A DNA stretch of 22,001 nucleotides, from the NCBI GenBank assembly GCA_032718475.1, contig JAUCBJ010003459.1:1-22001 (forward strand). The letters run 5' to 3'. The position numbers and the translations under genes were made by a program. The notes under the pieces are model-generated. The model worked only from the letters and a program-made list of their open reading frames with translations. It searched no databases and was not told the DNA's origin. Shown piece by piece: positions 16,704 to 22,001 of this stretch; the stretch's first letter is position 1, and each line of letters starts with the position of its first letter. Source of the stretch: Nemertoderma westbladi (Eukaryota; Xenacoelomorpha; Nemertodermatida; Nemertodermatidae).

Positions 16704-17030
16704 AAGAACCCTATTATCATTCCTGGGAAGTCACCACTAGCTCTACTCATAGTACGGCACTATCATGAAAGAAATCTACATTCAGGACAGCTTAAGAGGA
16801 ATGTAAGAAAAGGAGACCTTGTATTATTAGTAGAAGGAAATTTTGATAGAACAAGATGGCCTATGGCCCGAGTGATAGAAGTTCATCCCGGAGAAGATGG
16901 AATTGTTCGGACTGTAACTATTAAGACAGCAAGTGGTACATACCAGCGACCAGTATCCAAACTATGCCCTCTCGAGATTTGTGATGATGAGAATGGATCC
17001 GTAACAAACAAGACCTGGTATGGAGGATAA
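16704..17030 (+). pseudogene. BEL/Pao integrase ends joined by an in-frame core deletion
   Basis: One open frame reads NPIIIPGKSPLALLIVRHYH and then HERNLHSG, the histidine half of the integrase zinc finger. It passes directly into RNVRKGDLVLLVEG, RWPMARVIEVHPGEDG and RPVSKLCPLE, the C-terminal DUF5641-type domain of BEL/Pao integrases, and stops at 17028-17030. The cysteine half of the finger and the whole DDE core are missing, yet the frame is kept. The junction is near 16785-16795. The result has no catalytic centre. Confidence 0.85.
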
Positions 17031-17171
17031 CAAGTGTAACTAGTAAATTAAGAATATATTTTCAATAACAAGGATTAATTATATTAAAAATTATGAAAGA
17101 AATTTGAAATCAAACATCACCAATGAATTATGACATATTCTAGAATTATGACAAGATTTACCAATATTATG

Positions 17172-17462
17172 CTACTACTACTACTAGGATCGGCATGCTG
17201 CATTGCAGCTGCATTTCTAAGAATGCTGTGCCGGCTTGTCAACAAAATTGCACCGCTATAACTCCCTATCACCCATGACATTTGCTAGATCATCCGCATC
17301 TTTAAGGCCAGTGTCCTTTAAGATACGTCTCAAGAAAGTCATGGGCTGTCCACCATGCTTATTCACTCCATGGGGCTGCCAAAGTACAAGATTATTTACT
17401 GGCTGGTCCTCACGGCGAAAGCAATGTCCTGCAAAGCGGAGGCGATTTATGGTATATATAAT
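17172..17462 (-). mobile_element. LINE 3' end with (TAG)n tail
   Basis: The minus strand reads RLRFAGHCFRRED, then LVLWQPHG, then FLRRILKDTGL and DLANVMGDREL. This is the conserved C-terminus of many non-LTR retrotransposon polyproteins (R--GH--R--, GRPR-like, D-G, DR--WR). The Trp expected after DREL is a TAG stop at 17264-17262, consistent with one G-to-A change. Toward 17172 the element ends in TAG repeats, a typical LINE tail. AATATTATG occurs at both 17163-17171 and 17463-17471 and may be the target duplication. It is strongly 5'-truncated, the usual fate of LINE copies. Confidence 0.75.
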
Positions 17463-18110
17463 AATATTATGGTATATCATAAACTATCAATAACAAATGG
17501 CCACAGGAGATTTACTCTCTTGTCACTTCATTATGGAGATGTGGAAAGCAAATGTATGATGTGGGTAAAGGATGTCGGGAAAAGGATAGGAATGATGAAA
17601 CAGGAAACATACTAGATACTACAATACAATAAATCTGATGAAAGATGACAGCAATGTATTATAATTAATAATGGTATGCTTATGCTTATGTTGATAAGTT
17701 GAATAAGATAATGCTAATGATAATGTTCTGCTTCGGACTTAGGTCCAAATGCTGTTCTTTCTGGAAGTCAGAAGTATGGAGCTAGCTTAAGAAAGGGGAG
17801 AAAAGATATATCAGAATGTCAATGGAGAGGACAGTGTTATTCTCTGGAAGCATCTCTGTGAATATATTATTATGATTTCTACAGGTTCCATGGATGGTTC
17901 CTCCTGAGTATGTTCTTCAAGAACTGAATGAGTCCAAAAATCAATGGCTTTAAGGGATTTGCCATAAAGTTGACAAAACCTACAAAATATACCTTTGTCA
18001 AAAGGTTGCTAGGGAAGATGAATGATGATTATTTCCTGAATATTGCAAATGATAATTAAGGTGCTTTGTTTAATATCAGCAGACAATGTTGGTGAATAAT
18101 TGAAAGATAA
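17463..18110. other. Region between LINE and unassigned ORF; one exon-like stretch
   Basis: It is mostly non-coding. A polypurine run at 17788-17806 could be the lost BEL polypurine tract, but no LTR start could be placed after it. At 17885-17953 a TTTCTACAG acceptor-like site precedes a 22-codon open stretch (VPWMVPPEYVLQELNES, ending at TAA). It might be a terminal exon; there is no supporting donor or upstream exon. Confidence 0.35.
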
Positions 18111-18281
18111 ATGTTGAATGTTCTTTTATGTTGTTGTTGTTATTGTGATGTGCATACCTATACTATTTACGCTAGAAGATATTGTAATTGTATTAACCAG
18201 AAAGTTAGATATTTATCTCTTGTGTTTTATTTATACTGCTTAGATATATATAATATTGTCACTGATACCAATACAATTGAT

Positions 18282-18797
18282 ATGGATTACTCCTTGTTAA
18301 GGAATAACCCTCTGCCAGTGGCTCTTAGGATAAAAGCGCCATCGGAGACTAAACATGAACCGACACACAAGTCATCACAAAGACTCCGACTGAAGTCTAC
18401 TCTCAAACGACACAAACCCCGTCCAAAGTCAAGAAGTATACCTGCCAAAGTCAACAGATGTTTGACTCCTAATCTTAACCTAAGGGGAGGGTTATCAGAA
18501 CCACCAGGCACATTTACCAGCTCTAGTAAATACAAGTATAAAATATATCCTTCCAAGTTTTACAGAGAACCTAATCCACACCATTTACAGCCAGTGACTG
18601 CTTTGAGTCAAGATTCGGATAGATGGTATTCCGATGCCCCCGCAGATCCAACACCAGTATCAATATCCATTGATACATTACCTTTGCAGCCCACTACATA
18701 TGAAGTCAAAACAACTGAAATAGTGTCTCCAATCCAACAAAGATCAGACTTTATTTCATGTCTCCAAGAAAAACCGTTTAGAAAAAATGTTAAATAG
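18282..18797 (+). CDS. Unassigned ORF, basic and Ser/Pro-rich
   Basis: The frame is open from 18111, but its first part is low-complexity and AT-rich. The ATG at 18282 gives about 171 residues with more even codon use. The product starts MDYSLLRNNPLPVALRI, has a Lys/Arg-rich middle (KSTLKRHKPRPKSRS) and a Ser/Thr/Pro-rich C-terminal half, with no membrane helix, signal peptide or known motif. It looks intrinsically disordered. It could be a host exon, an intronless gene or an unrecognised transposon ORF downstream of BEL. Function is unknown. Confidence 0.35.
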   Translation: MDYSLLRNNPLPVALRIKAPSETKHEPTHKSSQRLRLKSTLKRHKPRPKSRSIPAKVNRCLTPNLNLRGGLSEPPGTFTSSSKYKYKIYPSKFYREPNPHHLQPVTALSQDSDRWYSDAPADPTPVSISIDTLPLQPTTYEVKTTEIVSPIQQRSDFISCLQEKPFRKNVK

Positions 18798-18825
18798 TTT
18801 AGCTCCATACCGTTTCTCACGCCAG

Positions 18826-19074
18826 TTACCTTATTCTGGTCGTCATCAAAGTTTTACTGGAGGCTGAAGGAGCAAATGACAGAAAATCATAATAGGAACG
18901 TAGATTTTCTCGGTTTTCTGTATCTATATAGGAATTCCCCTGCCATTGTTCCAAATCCGGATTAATAAATTGTATTCGGGTTCTATGGCCACCTAATTCC
19001 ACCTGCCTCATTTTGGAATCTCGAATTTTGATATCAGCAGCACTTACAAGAATCTCGTCAAATATTTTAGACAA
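18826..19074 (-). other. Open frame on the minus strand, possible exon
   Basis: Eighty-two codons are open with no ATG at the 5' end. The product includes KIFDEILVSAADIKIRDS and a GGHRTRIQFINPDLEQW stretch, which look less random than the AT-rich surroundings. GTAAGT occurs inside it. It faces the plus-strand ORF ending at 18797, tail to tail. No family was recognised and a chance ORF cannot be excluded. Confidence 0.25.
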
Positions 19075-19250
19075 TCCGAGGACAAAGGAAACTTATTTGA
19101 GGCGTAGTTTCCTGCCATCATGAATCCCCATTGGCTGAGTAACAGTTTCTACAGAAACAATATAAGTATCGGGTCTCAGCAATATTATGCTAAGTTGGGT
19201 CTTCTTTTGAGAAATTACCTTGATAGTCGTGTATTTGCGGTACAAGGCAA

Positions 19251-19290
<40 letters not shown>
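19251..19290. repeat. (TAT)n microsatellite
   Basis: Thirteen uninterrupted TAT triplets span 40 bp. A short relative lies at 2629-2647. Confidence 0.97.
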
Positions 19291-19292
<2 letters not shown>

Positions 19293-21454
19293 GTTATTCA
19301 CAACATAAAAATAAGTGTGAAACCGACACAGAAGCGACTGACAGCAATAAAATTAACACACAATAGGTAAAAAAAGGGGGGCCAGGTAGCGCATTTTCTG
19401 ACCAAAAGGTCGAATTTTTGAAACATATCCTATCTGATGCAGAATTTCATGCTGAATCCAAATATGGAAACCGTTTTCCGATATCTGCTTAGTTTTTGAG
19501 ATATCTGGGATAGAAGATACTGGCTCCGATATATCGCGATATCGGTAAAGGAGATGAAGTTTGGATGGGGTTTGCATTCAATTTCTGTAAATTTCTGTGC
19601 TCAGTGGTGCCAATTGGATGTCTCAACGAGAAAGAGTACAAAATTTTAATTGAGAAGGTATTTTGTTATGATTATTGGACCTACTGATCAATCAGTTTAT
19701 AAGACAATGTTAAGTCTCCGGAATAAAGACGGGACTCGAATAAGCGACTCTGCGGTCTTGCGGGATTACACGGAATAGACTTATTGGTCATCGGAGATCT
19801 TCAAAATGTATAATCTCCAGTTCTAGTGGTTTGCTGCGTACCCATCTGACGGATTAAGTACAATAATATACTGTGTTGTATAGCTAAACTATACACTACA
19901 GTAGACACCAGGCTTACCTTCACTGAAACCTACACTGGGTTTGTCACTGATTAGAAAACCATTATCCAATTATTTAAAACCGGTGGTCTTTTTTCTCAGT
20001 AAAACTAGGGTTTTATGAGAAACCAGTAGTTTGATAAAAAAAATATAAAAGTTTTATAATTCTTTTAAAAGTGATTGCAATTAACCCTTATGTCAATACC
20101 ACTCAAACTAATAGTATAAATCGTTAATTTGGAACACTTATTCTTTTTTCGAAACCTATGTTAAAAATCGCAAATACAGGTTTGGTTTTTTCAGTGTACT
20201 GACCTACTACCATATAGTTAGATTAACCTATACAATAATTGGGACATACAATCCAAGTTGTTAAAAATTAACTACGCACACTGCTTCTACGTTCGTGTAG
20301 TTGATATCGATTGTGAGATGACAAAACATATTTACTGATTCTGGAATAACTTGGAATTATAATTACTAATAATATATCGATAAGTAGACCATATTATTTA
20401 TATAACTAACATTATAAACCATCCGCATAATATGCAGCAGGGCTATGGGACTTAATATATACGAATATCTTCTATATACTTACGAATATTATGTAATACA
20501 AAATCCTCTGAATTCCGATGCATCAAGTGAAAGCAATTCGTCTATAGGGAATAAACCTAGTTTTACTAACAAGCGTTATTGCAATACATAGATCTGGAGC
20601 TGGAATGTAATACATAGCACAGAATAATTCAATTGTTACATTATTTGGCGAAATAAAGTTGGTTTCAAATAAACATAATTATAAAAAGAAAAGCCGTGCC
20701 CTTAAATAATGGTAACAATATTTAATAACCCAAATAGTAATGGGCAATCCAAATTGTATCCATATTTATTGCATTTCCGCACCAATAAGTCCTTTAAATC
20801 CAACTATAAGATAAATTACTAAGGCCTAACCTATCCGCAAATTAATTTATTAATCTACAAACAAATCCAAATCTATTACTTAAATTAAAAAATAGCAATA
20901 AACAGCATCTAAGTGGTATTTTAAAATAAGTCCACATAAGACATATAACAACTACACCTTGCATGTGACTAAAAATTAATTTACGTTAAGTAACACGATA
21001 AACTAATGTTAAACCAACAGTTACCGGTAGGTCGGTTGTTCTTCTTCATATGGTCGAATTCATTCTCAGCAATTTATGAAAAAAATTCCACTGGGCCATA
21101 AACCTCTGGTTCGAATTAATGAATCTTTAGTGAATAACACTGATACACCAATAAATTTAAGCACAAAAATACAAGTCAATTTCAACGATTAAACAAATTC
21201 CTTACAGGAAATTAAAAATAAATTAACGTAACAGAGATAATATAACGTGTGATTAAAATAATTTAAATAAATTGAATTATATCTCAATACCATTCATTGA
21301 CTTAGTATATCAATAAAATTGACTAAGTAATTATATATTATAAATTAATTGTTGTTGGGTGGGTGACGGCGAATTCAATACATATTATGTTTTTCGCTAT
21401 GGAGAGCATTATCATAATGTAAGTTATAACATAATATATAAAGTAATTATATTG
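19291..21454. other. AT-rich DNA with no recognised gene
   Basis: Only short structures are seen. CCGATAT and ATATCGG form a 7-bp stem at 19526-19545. TCTCCG near 19711 and CGGAGA near 19792 are complementary, but the interval between does not fold as a tRNA. From 20000 to 21360 the sequence is extremely AT-rich with no ORF, repeat array or motif that stands out. Confidence 0.6.
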
Positions 21455-21470
21455 CCCCCCCCCCCCCCCC
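21455..21470. repeat. C16 homopolymer
   Basis: Sixteen C in a row in an AT-rich setting, one of five G/C runs of 12 or more in the window. It is followed by about 200 bp of balanced composition with no clear gene. Confidence 0.95.
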
Positions 21471-21747
21471 TGTACTCATTTAGCAACGTAAGGATGCAAG
21501 ACAGAGATGCGCCCAGGCTGGTCCCTTTAATGCATTCGTGCGAAATGAAACCTACCCTGGCTCCTATGAAGGGATCGAATCCACGACATCCGGAGGGATC
21601 TGAATTCAGCAATGGATTGAAACACTTCGCCAAGGTGCGACTTTTTAAGTTGACTGTTTCCATGATTAATACAATACATTCATTATCATTGTATCCAAGG
21701 TATACTGTGCCATTGGCCAATATGTCCATCTCCATGGCCTATTGTTA

Positions 21748-22001
21748 CATGGTCAAATATGTCCATGGTCCAATATGTGCATGGTCAAATATGTCCATGG
21801 TAAATTATGTCCATGGTCAATATGTGCATGGTTCAATATGTGCATGGTCAATATGTCATGGTCAAATATGTCCATGGTCAAATATGTCCATGGCGCAAAT
21901 ATGCCCATGGTCCAATATGTCCATGGTCAATATGTGCGTAGTCAAATATGTCCATGGTCAAATATGTCCATGGTCAAATATGTCCATGGCGTAAATATTG
22001 T
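21748..22001. repeat. 16-bp minisatellite, about 16 copies, continuing past the window
   Basis: The consensus is CATGGTCAAATATGTC with 15- and 17-bp variants (GTGCATGG, CATGGCGCAA, CATGGTCCAA). Most junctions form the palindrome CCATGG. A degenerate start is visible from about 21718. The array gives a repetitive ORF by chance; there is no reason to think it is translated. Confidence 0.95.

Larger units (their letters stand above)
5239..17030 (+). mobile_element. BEL/Pao retrotransposon, 5'-truncated and split by nested insertions
   Basis: Pieces of one BEL/Pao pol gene appear in order on the plus strand: protease (5239-6234), linker (6235-6410), RT (6409-7254), RNase H end (8161-8278), the region up to the integrase (13060-13364 and 13658-13863) and integrase ends (16704-17030). 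The gag region and 5' LTR are missing, and no 3' LTR was recognised downstream. Most of RNase H and the integrase core are also missing. Several frameshifts and stops show the copy is old and inactive. The intervals between pieces are other transposons. Confidence 0.85.

Noticed and set aside
18111-18797. Envelope-like third ORF of the BEL element
   Set aside because: No signal peptide, furin-like site or membrane anchor is visible, and the distance from the integrase stop is over 1 kb.
19143-19158. CAGTTTCTACAGAAAC resembles the palindrome by the Gypsy 3' LTR (9004-9019)
   Set aside because: No further similarity extends either side, so this is likely a chance match of a short palindrome.
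19700-19800. Possible tRNA, since complementary ends enclose about 85 nt
   Set aside because: There is no T-arm with a GTTCGANNC motif next to the 3' arm and no plausible anticodon stem.
21570-21590. B-box-like GGATCGAATCC suggesting a tRNA-derived SINE
   Set aside because: No A box at the right distance and no tail or target duplication could be found.
21359-21994. 211-codon ORF
   Set aside because: More than a third is the 16-bp minisatellite and the rest crosses a C16 tract; there is no domain.

Overview
The window looks like an AT-rich invertebrate animal nuclear genome. It holds a fibrinogen-domain membrane protein, a BEL/Pao retrotransposon (a superfamily known from animals), a Ty3/Gypsy retrotransposon and two LINE scraps, with long gene-free AT-rich stretches. 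Nothing points to a bacterium or organelle. The species cannot be named from the sequence; a marine invertebrate is a guess.

Layout. 1-1550: gene-free upstream DNA. 1551-2654: one intronless gene for a type II membrane protein with a short cytoplasmic tail, one membrane helix, a stalk with a perfect 42-bp duplication and a C-terminal fibrinogen-related domain (FReD). Its last strand is lost to a one-base frameshift. 2655-4250: AT-rich and repeat DNA. 4253-4496: decayed LINE reverse transcriptase on the minus strand. 4498-5257: a 61/62-bp minisatellite of 12.3 copies. It runs straight into a BEL/Pao element missing its 5' part, whose pieces are scattered from 5258 to 17030.

The BEL/Pao copy is the oldest layer of a nested stack. 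A 906-bp element ending in poly-G and poly-C (7255-8160) sits where most of its RNase H domain should be. A 655-bp solo LTR (8279-13054, 5-bp duplication AAATC) is inserted further on. A 4,116-bp Ty3/Gypsy element on the minus strand (8737-12852, 5-bp duplication TCTAC) is inserted inside that solo LTR. A 293-bp insertion with a 10-bp duplication (13365-13657) and a 2.8-kb non-coding block (13864-16703) follow. For the solo LTR and the 293-bp insertion, removing the insert plus one duplication copy brings the BEL frame back into phase, which dates the order of events.

The Gypsy copy is young: its LTRs differ at 2 of 265 positions. It keeps a textbook -1 frameshift signal between gag and protease, but has lost the catalytic half of its reverse transcriptase. 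It also has almost no room for a tRNA primer site and no visible polypurine tract.

17031-22001: a LINE 3' end (17172-17462), an unassigned ORF (18282-18797), an ATT microsatellite, about 2 kb of featureless AT-rich DNA, a C16 tract and a 16-bp minisatellite running off the window end. There are no operons. The genes do not form a pathway; the window is one host gene beside a transposon graveyard. No RNA genes or CRISPR arrays were found.
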